Shown in pieces: positions 36,601-46,537 of a stretch of 64,000 bases of DNA. The position numbers and the translations under genes are program-made. The stretch comes from Hysterangium stoloniferum (taxonomy: Eukaryota; Basidiomycota; Agaricomycetes; Hysterangiales; Hysterangiaceae), in assembly GCA_015178975.1 (NCBI GenBank), contig WHVD01000042.1:425501-489500 (forward strand). The letters run 5' to 3'. A model generated the notes under the pieces. The model did not search any database. It saw only the letters and a program-made list of their open reading frames with translations, and had not been told where the DNA came from. Every line of letters starts with the position of its first letter. The stretch's first letter is position 1.

Positions 36601-38180
36601 TGCCAGATTGTGACCCCGATGCTAGACATGCTGCCTGTGCCTTGGCATACACCCGCTCACCACCCAAACAACTTGCTGGTGGTACCCTAAGCATCACAAC
36701 CGACCCCTCACTCCTGGATCAGATCCGCCAAGGCTACCTTGAGGACGAGTTCTGCAAGCAACTAGACACCGGTATTGCAGCAGGAAGTATCGAGGGTGCC
36801 AGGAAGGAATTGGGGCTCCTATACGTTGGACGTCGACTTGTCATCCCACGTGATATCACTATTCGAGAAACACTTTATCACCTAGCCCACGACACTCTGG
36901 GCCATTTCGGCTTTGACAAGAGTTATGAATCCCTACGCCATGCCTATTACTGGCCAAACATGAGGCGGGACTTACAGGCGGCATATATACCTTCTTGCAC
37001 AGAATGTCAACGCAATAAGGACTCCACTGGCCAGCCCCACGGTCCTCTACACCCGCTCCCTATCCCTGATGGCCGTTTTGATACTGTTGCCATCGATTTT
37101 GTTGGCCCACTTCCTGAAGAAAATGGCAAGGACACAGTCATGACCATGACGGACACGCTAGGGGCCGATATTCGCCTGGCCGCCATACATTCTTCATACA
37201 CTGCCGCACAGGTTGCTGTCGTGCTGTTTGATGAGTGGTATTGCGAAAATGGACTAATGCTCAACCTAGTCTCAGATCGGGACCCTCTTTTTACATCAGA
37301 ACTCTGGAGTGCGTTACACAAGCTCTCAGGAGTCAAGCTGAAGATGTCCACCGCCTACCACCCACAAAGCGATGGTGCCAGTGAGCGCACCAACAAAACC
37401 TTAAACCAGGTTATCCGTTATCATGTAGATATCAACCAGAAAGGCTGGACAGCGCAACTGCCCCGTGTGCGTTTCGCTGTCATGAACACAGTAAATACAT
37501 CCACGGGTTTCTCTCCTTTCCAGCTAAAGACTGGTCGCTCCCCCCGTATCATCCCACCATTGATCTCCCTGCCTGCAGACGCGACTCCCGCTGACATCTC
37601 CGCACACGAGATCCTGCGTCGCCTGGAATTTGATGTCCAGGAGGCACAGGACAACCTCACTGCTGCTAAGATCCGACAAGCTCATCACGCGAATGAGAGC
37701 CGGGCAGCGGAAATCCCATACCGAGTAGGCGATTTAGTCATGTTGTCCACTACTCACCGCCGCCGTAACTACAAACGGAAGGGCAAGCAACGTGCCGCTA
37801 AATTCATGCCCAGGTTTGACGGGCCTTATGAGATCACTCACGCTTTCCCTGAAAAATCTGTCTATACCCTGCGGTTGCCGAACAACCCTACATCATACCC
37901 AGGTTTCCACTCGAGCCTCCTCAAGCCGTTTATCCCCAACGACCCTACCCTCTTCCCCAACCGGGAGCTCATCCGCCCCGGAATCGTAGTCACTGAGGAT
38001 GGTTCCGAGGAGACACTCATAGACAAAATTGTCGATGCGCGGCGGCGTGGCCGTGGACTCCAATACTTAGTACGTTGGGTGGGCTATGGAAAGGACCATG
38101 ACGAATGGTTACCCCGCAGGGCCCTCGAAGATACCGAAGCACTGGACGTTTGGGAGAGTGAAAACGGACCAGATGTTTAA
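33636..38180 (+). CDS. gag-pol: Element D Gag-Pol polyprotein with chromodomain (1514 aa)
   Basis: The polyprotein holds all functions of a chromovirus in one frame: Gag capsid, then a zinc knuckle CTRCRNFYTGHRSDTC (CX2CX6HX4C, spacing longer than usual, about 34,387). Protease has ALLDIGCPSTVIS (DIG where DSG or DTG is usual). Reverse transcriptase has DYRELNKNTIRDNYPLPR, KLDMTNSFFQ and the VYLDDIIIWS catalytic block (about 35,790). RNase H has TTDASDRRTGAVLS. Integrase has an HHCC zinc motif and the D, D, E residues in AIDFVGPLP, SDRDPLF and GASERTNKTLN. Last is a chromodomain with LQYLVRWVGYGKDHDEWLP. The first in-frame ATG is 33636; the frame is open upstream past 33369 without an ATG. 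Confidence 0.93.
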   Translation: MPQVETTTPIAEVKVSKLKECPMLTAGRYTPLVHQSWSTACRRYMKFGERKPDEIVSYVADAMMEPRLMAWYQGDQARIDTLTLDQYLEELASITLEKNWAHLIREKILTTPQGNRKFIDWKIEMENLNAILNTSAKSFALSTTALKTQLEANLDKTLKRNLLVEPVLSTELATWANEVKERDERVREQQEIVQEQILANNAARALRRNERKDLLSRQSDPPSSSSTKTTGTKLPRLTDDERKLLQDHEGCTRCRNFYTGHRSDTCPMKTTNSWPDAATYKPLTMSMARAAAPRITAGLAMARIENCMDEDTDMYVISPPESQTPFTVPHLYAPVELTGPFISDFPLSIKALLDIGCPSTVISDTLVSQLGLRRFILPDEEDNLSSLSETPLNCKEFVRLKITSGKGMWQSSVFRAKVNIGLPVPLILGMPFLSSHHILIDTAKRTACDKRVNYDLVNLTMPRRGTTAITPKSKAAQPPSPTSPSPEISEPPLAGDVRPVPIMAAVRERIEALTFEEKLAKKDLESKKTFADCFPLRLPDTADIPTHIYHRIRLKDPSKVTAGRGYSAPKRFHDSWKLLLEEHLAAGRIRPSSSEYVSPAFCVPKYRNGVPVFDIPPRWVNDYRELNKNTIRDNYPLPRVDDILSDCGRGVIFGKLDMTNSFFQTRVHPDDIHLTAVRTPWGLYEWTVMPMGGCNGPSTHQRRMTDALRHLLGKICHVYLDDIIIWSKTLEEHETNIATVLQALRITQLYCNPDKSILFATDISFLGHHISSTGIRPDARKTERIINWPQPTTATNIRGFLGLTRYISAFLPALAEYTSILTPLTTKECDRHFPTWTTEHQHAFDAIKQLVTGADCLTVIDYDDTSRKIFLTTDASDRRTGAVLSFGKDWDTARPVAYDSYQLNPAERNYPVHEKELLAIIKALKKWRTSLLGCHFDIYTDHRTLEYFQSQKDMSRRQMRWSMYLADFDFDIIYIRGEDNTVADALSRMPDCDPDARHAACALAYTRSPPKQLAGGTLSITTDPSLLDQIRQGYLEDEFCKQLDTGIAAGSIEGARKELGLLYVGRRLVIPRDITIRETLYHLAHDTLGHFGFDKSYESLRHAYYWPNMRRDLQAAYIPSCTECQRNKDSTGQPHGPLHPLPIPDGRFDTVAIDFVGPLPEENGKDTVMTMTDTLGADIRLAAIHSSYTAAQVAVVLFDEWYCENGLMLNLVSDRDPLFTSELWSALHKLSGVKLKMSTAYHPQSDGASERTNKTLNQVIRYHVDINQKGWTAQLPRVRFAVMNTVNTSTGFSPFQLKTGRSPRIIPPLISLPADATPADISAHEILRRLEFDVQEAQDNLTAAKIRQAHHANESRAAEIPYRVGDLVMLSTTHRRRNYKRKGKQRAAKFMPRFDGPYEITHAFPEKSVYTLRLPNNPTSYPGFHSSLLKPFIPNDPTLFPNRELIRPGIVVTEDGSEETLIDKIVDARRRGRGLQYLVRWVGYGKDHDEWLPRRALEDTEALDVWESENGPDV

Positions 38181-38211
38181 TCCCAATTTATTTTTTCAGA
38201 GGGGGGAGGGG

Positions 38212-38579
38212 TGTAATCCTGGTGGCTTACCATATCGCATTAACACTGATCACTCGCCTATCGGTTCCCAGATTGTTCCCTTTTATTTTTCGTCTCACTG
38301 CCCTGATCAAGATCGCTAATTTCCCATCTCCGCGATCATTCCCCTTGTCCGATCATTCCCCTTGTTCCTTCGTTCTGGATACCTTTTCAGTTGTCTTATT
38401 GCTCCACCAAAAGATATATTAACCTCGGAAGAAGTCCGTTTAGAGATATAGATTTTTTAGTAGCTACTTTCCACCTACATTTCGAACATCTCCACTCATT
38501 GTATATTCCTACCCTTCTCAAAAAGATAACCTTGTCCTGTCCGCTACCGACTGAGTGAGGTTGACACAACAACCTTACA
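38212..38579 (+). repeat. Element D 3' LTR
   Basis: 368 bp, same sequence as the 5' LTR by eye; ends CCTTACA and is followed by target duplication GTTGC and the rest of element F. Confidence 0.93.
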
Positions 38580-38584
38580 GTTGC

Positions 38585-38776
38585 AATGATACTCCTCTAC
38601 AAAATATTTAATATCTCAACAATGAGTGAGTATTTTTGAACAAACTTGGTTATCATGTTAAAGTTCAGAAACAGGGCTTTCTAATATTTTTTCCTAATTT
38701 TAGCTAATTTATTTCTGCAGTTATAAGCATTTGAGTTAAAATTTGCTGAACATTGCAACCCTTTTTTTGCTTACTG
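38585..38776 (-). repeat. Element F right inverted repeat (outer part)
   Basis: Inverse copy of the left arm of F, continued across the D insertion from 32949-32972. It ends GCTTACTG, then the TA target. Confidence 0.83.
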
Positions 38777-40416
38777 TAGCTTTGCTTTGAGGTCACAAAG
38801 CTGGATATGAGGTGTTAAGTCCAATGATGTTGGTGGCTTGGTAATGGATGCTTTGCCTTGGGACTTTTACGTGTTAGTACAGAAAAATAGACGTCTTATG
38901 GATATTATACATACCACAAGATTGGCCCAAATAGCTTTATCTGCCATTGTATAAACATAGTGATCCCGACTCTTAGGTAGAGTAGTGCAAGTTGCATTAC
39001 ACTTGTCGCATGCGTGAAATTTCTCAATGTCCTTGATTATGTCGTGTTCCTTTGTGAAAGCATCAATGCTATCTCCCATGCAGCTCTACAGGGCTGGCTG
39101 GTTGACATCATCTGTTGGTATCTTTTTTTGCTAATAAATAGGTTAAGTTTCAAATTGTCTCTGATATAATTTAACTTACCTTTCCATGTGTGACAGCTAT
39201 ATCTTTATTGAGATCCTCAATGCGAACTGACCAAGGCTAGACAATCCCTTTTCCTTTATTTTTACGCTTTTCAGCCTCAATCCAAGTAGCCAAATCACAT
39301 ATCAGTATGTTCCAGCATTTTTCACTCTCCAACAGTTTGGGTTTGGGTTTAGGGGACTTTGGCAAGAAAGAGAAAATGTATCCCACCCAAAGGTTGGAAA
39401 CCTTCAAACCCATAGAATCTGCTAAGTCAACCAGGAAGTCTGTGTATCTCACATCTGAGTTTATTCTGAGGTTGTGTGTAGCAGCTCCATATGGAATTTC
39501 AAATTGGATCTTGGATATGTTTTTAACTTGTCCAGCAGATACCATATTCTTGCCATCATTTTCAACTTCATCATATTCTTCACTGTAGTCACTTGTGTCC
39601 TTAAATATATCATCACTACCTTGTGTATTTAAGAACTATTAGCTGAAATATTAAGAATCTAGTAAATTATAAAAAAATACCTTTGGCCAAATAATCTTCT
39701 TTAAGATCTCCTGTGATTGTGTTGTTCTTGTGATAGCCATGGGTATGAGCTATAAATAAATAAAAGTACAAGAGTAGAGTAGGAGATATTAGATTACTTA
39801 CTAGTAGTGCCAGATGCTGCCCGAAAACCTGCCTCCTGTTTTTTGTTATGTATGGCAGAAGAACCCTTTTTCATCTCCAAAAGGACATTTGCAACACGCA
39901 TCTCATCTATCTCAGGGTCATTCTGTTGATTTGCAAGTTTTTTGTGGCAGCATCCTTGAAAATTGGCCATAGTTTAGGATGCCGATTCTGAGGAGCTGCC
40001 GGTGCAGGGATGGATAGTTCAGTGACATGGTGGTGGCTATGAATTGGCCTCTGGAACCTCTGATAGTCTTTCTAGTGCCTCCCATGATTGTAATTGGATG
40101 CAGTTTCCGAAGAACCACTGCTTATACACTGATGAAAAATGTAGAGCACCTATCCCAAAAATAAATTGCTTTAGAGGCTAAATATCTATAGCAAATCCCT
40201 CCATGAGAATCTTTATATGTATAATGAAATCACTCTGGTATATTCTCACAAAAAATTGACCATTAAATACCATATAAAAGGAGTCTTATAACACTTACTC
40301 ATTAGGTTGTAATGCATTTTATCTGTTGAGATAATGGAAATTTTGGCTCCATAGTTTTCAAGAAAGACAAAAATACATCAATTTTATGTATATACAACAC
40401 TTGACCTGAATCACAA

Positions 40417-40510
40417 TATTTGAGGAGATATACCCTTTACAACTTCTCACTTCAAAATGGTGGCAAAAAATGAAGGTTTTGGACTCCACCATGAATTATG
40501 CAAACAGCAA
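40417..40510 (-). repeat. Element E right terminal inverted repeat
   Basis: Inverse copy of 29383-29476, followed by the TA target at 40511-40512. Confidence 0.85.
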
Positions 40511-40512
40511 TA

Positions 40513-40942
40513 AATAGTATATAATCACTTCAGGTACATGAGGGAAATATATCGCGAGACTAGAAGTTCGCTTGGGGGATGCATTGTAAAATGGCTCTGA
40601 TCTCCCCTTCAAGACCATGGTGACCTGACAATCTTAAGTACATATATATATATTGTACATAGTATGTAAGGTTAGAGTTGCGGTTACTTTAGTATCCTCC
40701 ATTACAGAATGTCACTTTAACTTTTGGATTTACCAATCATGGGGAATGGTTATGATGACGATGCAGTAACAAAGGGCCATAGGCTGAGATTTTATTCATC
40801 GGCTATCGATGCCATCTAAAAATCTAGTGCAGCCTCTCAATATCACCCCCAGTGGGATGACTCTTTGTAGCACTAAAACTCTAAGTTTCTAATTCAAACT
40901 GATGGCTGTGACAGGTGAGGATAAAACTGTAGAGCCAATTTC
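40513..40942. other. Spacer between element E and element A
   Basis: 430 bases with no gene. A short TA/TATA run lies near 40,642-40,660. Confidence 0.5.
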
Positions 40943-41745
40943 TGTTAGGATACATACAGGGCAGGTCTCCGGAGAAACCTGCGGAATATCCGGTAGGACT
41001 TGGCTTCAGCTTATAGGCTGCACCCTCGCTAGAATGTGTCGTCCAATTTCAGACAGGCAGACGGGAATCCTGGGGAGTCCAGGTGGGGGTCGTGGTCGTG
41101 AGTCGTAAGTCAGAGGTCATGGGTCGTGAGTCGAGACTGGTGAGAGAGATAGATATGCCAGAGCCCGTGGGCTCTGACTAGTGCGAGTGGTGTGAATCAA
41201 GTAGGGTTTTAGAGTGGAAAATGTATTAGATTACTGGGGGGAATCTAAGCTGATTTTCTGACTGGATTGTATGTACAACATCTGCCAGTTTAAATAGACC
41301 ATGGAGCAAATGTCATACCGAATCCAGTAATAATGAAATGAAACAAGCAAAACATGAAATGGGAATAGTAAACACCAAATTGGTGTTAGGAACGGGACAG
41401 AACGGAGCAGAGTCCGAATAGTGACAAATCATAAACCATAACAGGAAACAGAGCGGAGGCGGGGTCCAAATTGTGACAGGTCATTTGACTAAAATGGGAA
41501 CGGGGCTCAGTTAGAGAGGTGATGGGTTTTCTGAGCGGGGTCCAGTGACTGATGCGTGGGACGAGGTTGGAAATAGACAGAGACAGAGTCCGGTGAGTAT
41601 TCTGGTGACTGAAACACAACGTAATGAAGATGAGTCTGATGTACGGAGTCCAGTGGGAATTCCGGTGAACTGATAATGGGTGTGTATAGGGCGTGGGTGC
41701 GTATAAGTTGGTGCCCAAAGTCCGGTGGGATTTCCGGTCGTAACA
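40943..41745 (-). repeat. Element A LTR (3' LTR in element sense)
   Basis: 803 bp, TGTTAGGATAC...GTCGTAACA on the plus strand. The polypurine tract in sense orientation (AAAGGGAGGGTAC) lies just inside at about 41746-41758. Confidence 0.88.
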
Positions 41746-41954
41746 GTACCCTCCCTTTATGCCGAAGTCCCAAAGAGGCTCTAGACCTCGGTAAGGTTCT
41801 TGTCGGCTACACGCATGTGTCAAAAGTCATGTCGGTTACACGTATGTGTCAAAGAGTCATGTGATCTGGAAGGTAAGGTTCAAACGCGACAAGCCTATAT
41901 ATAAATTTGAAAAAATAGAAATTCTTCTTCTTTATTACTCCCATCATCGACAAA

Positions 41955-42909
41955 ATGGGACCAAAGCCAACACCAAGACAGGCAATGCCAACCACCATGG
42001 GCACTCCACATCGGATGACTTGGAGTGCAGCCCAACTCTTGGCACAGTGAGAAGAGCAGTGCCAACTTCGTGAAGAAGCAGAGAAGGAGGCCACAGAGGC
42101 CAAAGAGGCCTTAGACAGGGAATACCAGGTGGCATTGGCTGTGGAGGAAGAGGCTGAGAGGCAGAGGAAGAGAGATGAGGAGGAGGCTGCGTGGGTGGCC
42201 GTGGAGAAAGCGCAGATGGCTGCGGACAGAGCTGCAATTGTCGCGGGAAAGGTAAGTCCCAATATTTCAACTTGTCGTTTTTTTTTTTTGACTTGGCATT
42301 TTCAGTGCAAGGCGACAGAAGTTGAGTTGGAGTCTGAGGGGGAGCCGGAGAGCCCCAAAAAGGTAAGCCTCAGGTCTGTGGGATATACTGTGGAACTAAC
42401 CGTATCAACAGAAAGCAAAGAAGGCGGCGCCAGTCCGTCTTCCGACACGGAACGATCCATGGTGTTCTGGTTGCAATGACCAGAACACAGAGTGTAATCA
42501 AAAGTCCGGCCGGGATCCGGGCTGCTACCAATGTGCACTTCTCAAGGCGAGGTGCTTGCTCGTTCACAAGCAGGCCATGGGATCTGGGGCATGGGACATC
42601 AGCGGGTCGGACGGGTTCTCTGGGTTGGATGAAGTCCTGGGACAGATCGCCGAGGGCATCGAGGCCCAAAACGAGTTGCTCCGGAAGAGCAACAAGGTCC
42701 ACATAGTGGTGGTGAAGGAACTGTGCGGACTCTGCAAGGAGTTTTGGAGGTTCCTGGTGGAGTATGGCGGCTATGTGTATGAAGAGCCACAAGTCAGGAG
42801 TTCCGAGGATGCCGGGTTGGATGAGGATGGGGTTGCCGCAGAGGTCGAGGAGCTACCTGAGGAGGTGGCTGAGGTGGGGAAGAAACACAGTCCCATAAAT
42901 GTAGACTGA
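41955..42909 (+). pseudogene. Antisense Zn2Cys6 protein gene of element A
   Basis: Runs opposite to gag-pol, between the integrase end and the 3' LTR. Exons 41955-42251, 42306-42362 and 42412-42909, joined by two clean GT..AG introns, give 283 residues with a single TGA (42048-42050, readable as CGA to TGA). The N-terminal half is a Glu/Ala/Lys-rich coiled coil. Then comes a Zn2Cys6 pattern CX2CX6CX9CX2CX6C starting WCSGCNDQNTEC and ending CYQCALLKARC, the spacing of GAL4-type DNA-binding domains. The C-terminal part has a helical and then acidic tail. Element B has the same gene with the same intron positions, which argues for a real, maintained TE gene. Role unknown; DNA binding is inferred. 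Confidence 0.75.
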
Positions 42910-43110
42910 GAAAAGTAATATAGAAATATAAAAGTTTAATAATTTTTTGAACATAAAAGTAAAGCGTGAAAAGTATAAAAGTCAAAGTCCGTGGGAAATC
43001 CACTTAAGGACTTGAAAACATGTCAGAACCTGTAAAAGCAAAGAGAGACATAGGACGACAGGGAATAGTGAAAATGAGTCCAAACGTAACACGGGGTCCA
43101 CGGAGTGTGG

Positions 43111-45641
43111 TCAGAGAGACGATAATGGTCCAGGTTTGAGTGGGTAAGCTGTATGAAAGTCAGTAACAATTTCCGTGGCATTACTGAGTTCCGTGGCCAA
43201 AATCCATGAGGTTTCTTTATTGGTGCCCTCGTAACCCGCCCACTTGACCAAGTAAAGCAGTTTACAAGTGCATTGACGCTTGTCAATTTTTGAATCTAAA
43301 ATCTGTGAGATTTCAAACTTGGGTTCTCCGTCAATAATGACCGGAGGAGGTGGAGATTGCACACGATCCGGGATAGTGTTAGCAGTACAAGGTTCTAGCA
43401 TAGAAACATGAAATACCGGGTGTACCGCGCACATGCTATCTGGAAGCCGTAGACTCCAAGAGACTGAACCTACTTGTGCGATAATTTCAAAAGGACCTAA
43501 ATATTTTTCAGCAAGCTTTTTTGATGGATGGGTAGTCCAGAAGAATTGAGCTTTGACAAAAACACAATCGCCAATCTTGAAGTTTGGTGGCAGGATCCAG
43601 TGTTTGTCCACTGAATGTTGGTATTGCTCTTGGGTGGACATTATTGCAGTCCGGAGTTCCTCGTGGAGCTCGTGGAGGTCTGTGGTGAACTCTTGAGCAC
43701 GAGCAGAGGTGAGATTTCGTTCTGGATGTACTGTAATATTTGGATTATATCCTTTATTTGCAAAGAACGGGGAAATGCCAGTAGTGGCCAAAGGTGCATC
43801 GTTGTAAGCAAACTCTGCAAGTGGTAACAAGGATTTCCAATTGTCCTGTTGGTAGTTGCAATATACACGGAGATATTGTTCCAATGTCTGGTTGGCATGT
43901 TCGGTTTATCCGTCGCCTTCCGGGTGATGTCCAGATGTGAAATGTAATGTCATGTCCAAGGATTTCCTGAGGGATCTAAAGAAGTGAGATATGAACTCTG
44001 ATCCTCAATTGGAAGTCACGTGGGATGGAACTCCATGCTTGGAAAATACGTGGATGATAAAAAGTTCCACTAACTGTATGGACGTAATTGTGTCATAGGT
44101 AGGGATGAATATACCTTGTTTTGAGAATCTGTCAACAACAACTAGAATGGCAGAAAAGCCTTTGGAATCCGGTAGGTGTTCAATGAAATCCATAGAGATA
44201 GAATTCCATGGGTGTTCCGGTACCGGGAGTTGTTTCAAAAGGCCGTATGGCTTGTGTCACTGAGATTTCGAGCAGGGACAAGTAGTGCAAGATTTACAAT
44301 AGTGCTTAACAAATCCACGGAGTCTGGGCCAAGTATATTCTCTTCTTATTAATGATAGAGTTTTGTTGTACCCGAAATGTCCTGAGAGTGGATGATCATG
44401 TTTGTATTGAAGGATCCTGAGGTGGAGGCCATCGGAATCCAGTATATAGATCCTATCGTCAAGTCTAATGAAATCATGCTGATCAAGAGACCACTGAGGT
44501 TGATCGGGGTCCACAGGATTGTCTAGGTGAGCTTTAGTTATCGGGTCTAGCAGAATTGCCAATAGAATATCTTGATGTAACTTCTCAATATCCATAATGA
44601 TAATTCCATGGACAATGGGATTGATGAGGAAAGTTGCACGGACCGATGCGGTAAGTTGTTGATTCATGAAAATAGGTTTCAGGTTGTGTGGGTTTACCAT
44701 GGCATAGTCGTTGCTCCCCTCTTTAGGATAGACATCCCATCATCTAGTTAAAGTGTCGGGTTTGCCACCGAGACGGCCGGGTTGAAAGCAGATAATCATG
44801 TTGAAGGCAGATAGATATTCAGACCAGCGGGCCTGCCGGCGGGTCAAAAGTTTTGTGGTAGAAAAGTATTCCAGGTTTTTGTGATCTGTTACAATATCAA
44901 TCGGAGTTCCTGAGCCTTCCAAATAGTGTTGCCACACTTCGAAAGCTGAAAAGATTGCTAGGAGTTCCTTATCATGAACATCATAGTTGAGCTCTGCTCC
45001 AGTGAAAGTCCGGGACAGAAAAGCCACGGGGTGGACTTCTCTGTCAGAGTCCTGGATAGACAGAATGGCTCCAAGTGCATAATCGGAGGCGTCCATTTCA
45101 ACAATGAGCGGGAAGTCCGGTTTCCAATGTGACAGAATAGGAGCTGTAGAAAAAGAATTTTTTAAAAGATTGAAAGCTTTTTGACACTTATTGTTAAAAT
45201 TCCATGGAGTACCCTTATGCGTAAGATGGGTAAGGGGTACCATGATGTCAGAATATCCGCGGATAAACCGTCTGTAAAAATTGGCAAAGCCAAGGAAGGA
45301 TTGTATATCTTTAACTTTTCGGGGTTCAGGCCAATCTTTGATGACTTGCACTTTAGTTTCATCCATTCGGAGTCTGTCAGGTCCCATCATGAAACCCAGG
45401 TATTCCACGGAGTCCGTGTCAAAAGTACATTTTTTACCATTCGTGAATAAACCATGTTGTCTGAGTTTCTGGAGAACTTCACGGACTTGTTTGTCATGTT
45501 CCATGGGATTCTTGGAGTAGATAAGAATGTCGTCCAAGTAAACAATGATGCATACATCAAGCATGTCGGAGAAAATGTCGTTGATAAAATGCTGAAAAAC
45601 AGACGGAGCATTGGTGAGTCCAAAGGGCATCACCAACCACT
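43111..45641 (-). pseudogene. pol: Element A pol, downstream part (RT to chromodomain)
   Basis: Continues the reverse transcriptase after the B insertion: LVMPFGLTNAPSVFQHFIND, VYLDDILIYSKN catalytic block, then RNase H (EMDASDYALGAILS, YDVHDKELLAI). Integrase follows with its zinc motif (HFGYNKTLSLIRREY...CKSCTTC) and MDFIEHLPDSKG with the first Asp. The second catalytic Asp is lost: the expected SDRGSEF reads SN*GSEF. Further stops are LTR*WDVYP and SKSQ*HKPYG. A chromodomain closes the frame (LLYLVKWAGYEGTNKETSW). Most stops can be read as CGA changed to TGA, and the Asp loss also fits a CpG transition. Confidence 0.88.
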
Positions 45642-46363
45642 TGTTAAGAACTGAAAACTGACTAATGTCGGTGGCCGACAGGGACCGATCGGAAGGACTT
45701 GGCTTCAGCTTATGTGCTGCGCCCTCGCAAATATCCGTAGGGTGTCCTTAGATTTTGGGCGGGCGAAGACTAATCCTAAAGAGTTCCTTTCGGCGAGATA
45801 CCGATTGGAACTGAAGGACAAGTCGAGCGTCGGGCCAGGGGTCGGGGCCGGGAGTGGGCGAGCGCACGCGGAGGCGGATGGGAGGATTCTTAGTATGAGA
45901 CTATTACAGGCGTATGAGGGTATTCTGAGTCGATATTCTGATTGCCTAGTAACTACAACTACAGCGGGTTCATATACAAGTAACAGGCATCTAGAAAATA
46001 CCAATGGGGAGAAGGGCAGAAAACGGTATTAACAATAAGCTTGACTAGGAACAGGAGGTTTATGATTAGTTCGGAGGCCGATGATAACTGAGAGCGGGAT
46101 TACGATAAAAGGAAATAGTTCAAGGACTACAAATATAGATAGACATATGTGAAGCATAAGATTGAATGGATCAACATAATAAAAGGGGATGTATCAAAGT
46201 TTGACCAGACAATACAAGTTATTTTGATGTGGGCGTAAACGGAGTTTGATCTTCGCGAAAACATACGTCAGCTTCGGGGCCGATGGTTTCTGAGATGGTG
46301 GCTTGAAACATTGATAGGTGGCGATAACCTCGGGACCGATAGGGTTGCGACACAGTCGTAACA
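45642..46363 (-). repeat. Element B LTR (3' LTR in element sense)
   Basis: 722 bp, TGTTAAGAACTG...GTCGTAACA on the plus strand. The sense-strand polypurine tract AAAAGGGGAGATAC lies at about 46364-46377. Confidence 0.9.
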
Positions 46364-46537
46364 GTATCTCCCCTTTTGGCCGAAATCCCAAGGAGGCCGA
46401 AAATCTAGATCCCGTACGTAAAAACTTGTCGGGTACGGCTGGGTGTGTCAAAACATCATGTGACTCGGCAAAATTTTACATATAAAAATTCGAGGGGTCC
46501 TGGCACTTGAAATTTTGCTTCTCTTCCCTTAACCACC

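Larger units (their letters stand above)
32973..38579 (+). mobile_element. Element D: intact Ty3/gypsy chromovirus
   Basis: A 5,607-bp LTR retrotransposon inserted in the right inverted repeat of element F. Two 368-bp LTRs (TGTAATCC...CCTTACA), identical as far as I could compare them by eye, are flanked by the target duplication GTTGC (32968-32972 and 38580-38584). One open frame encodes Gag-Pol with a C-terminal chromodomain. The polypurine tract AGAGGGGGGAGGGG (38198-38211) abuts the 3' LTR. Identical LTRs and an open frame mean a very recent, possibly active insertion. Confidence 0.95.
31554..38776 (+). mobile_element. Element F: Tc1 transposon inside element E, split by gypsy D
   Basis: F begins CAGTAAGCAAAAAAAGGG and ends with its reverse complement, both flanked by TA (31552-31553 and 38777-38778). 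The inverted repeats are long, about 219 bp (31554-31772 and its mate, which is cut by the D insertion into 32949-32972 and 38585-38776). Without D the element is about 1.6 kb, normal for Tc1. Its transposase is a pseudogene. It inserted into the E passenger gene. Confidence 0.87.
31036..39970 (-). pseudogene. Element E passenger gene, split by element F
   Basis: Reading the minus strand, the gene starts ATG at 39970 (MANFQGCCHKKLANQQ). A DEMRVANVLLEMKK helix is followed by introns ending near 39761 and 39623, then the exon around SAGQVKNISKIQFEIPYG. A TAG (from CAG) lies after KNKGKGIV. A Cys/His segment FHACDKCNATCTTLP follows at about 39,000. The frame reaches DLCDLKAK-type sequence at 38779, where element F sits. 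After removal of F and one TA copy it resumes in frame at 31551 (DDNSAVTETQKLL). The C-terminus has a SAM-like helical block, YPTLKQWLGSLD...LRLDDLTDLSGKDLLDLF. From memory similar proteins recur in agaricomycete genomes with such transposons. Function unknown. Confidence 0.65.
29383..40510 (+). mobile_element. Element E: Tc1/mariner-type transposon, two genes, nested insertions
   Basis: Inverted terminal repeats begin TTGCTGTTTGCATAATTC at 29383 and end with the reverse complement at 40510. Both ends are flanked by a TA dinucleotide (29381-29382 and 40511-40512), the target of Tc1/mariner elements. Inside are a plus-strand DD34E transposase (29885-30953) and a minus-strand passenger gene (39970 down to 31036). 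The 11.1-kb span is inflated by element F, which itself contains element D; without them E is about 3.9 kb. Both E genes are broken by stops or shifts, so E is a fossil. Confidence 0.85.

Noticed and set aside
32983-38422. Identical 66-codon frames in both D LTRs as genes
   Set aside because: They are simply the two LTR copies read in one open frame.
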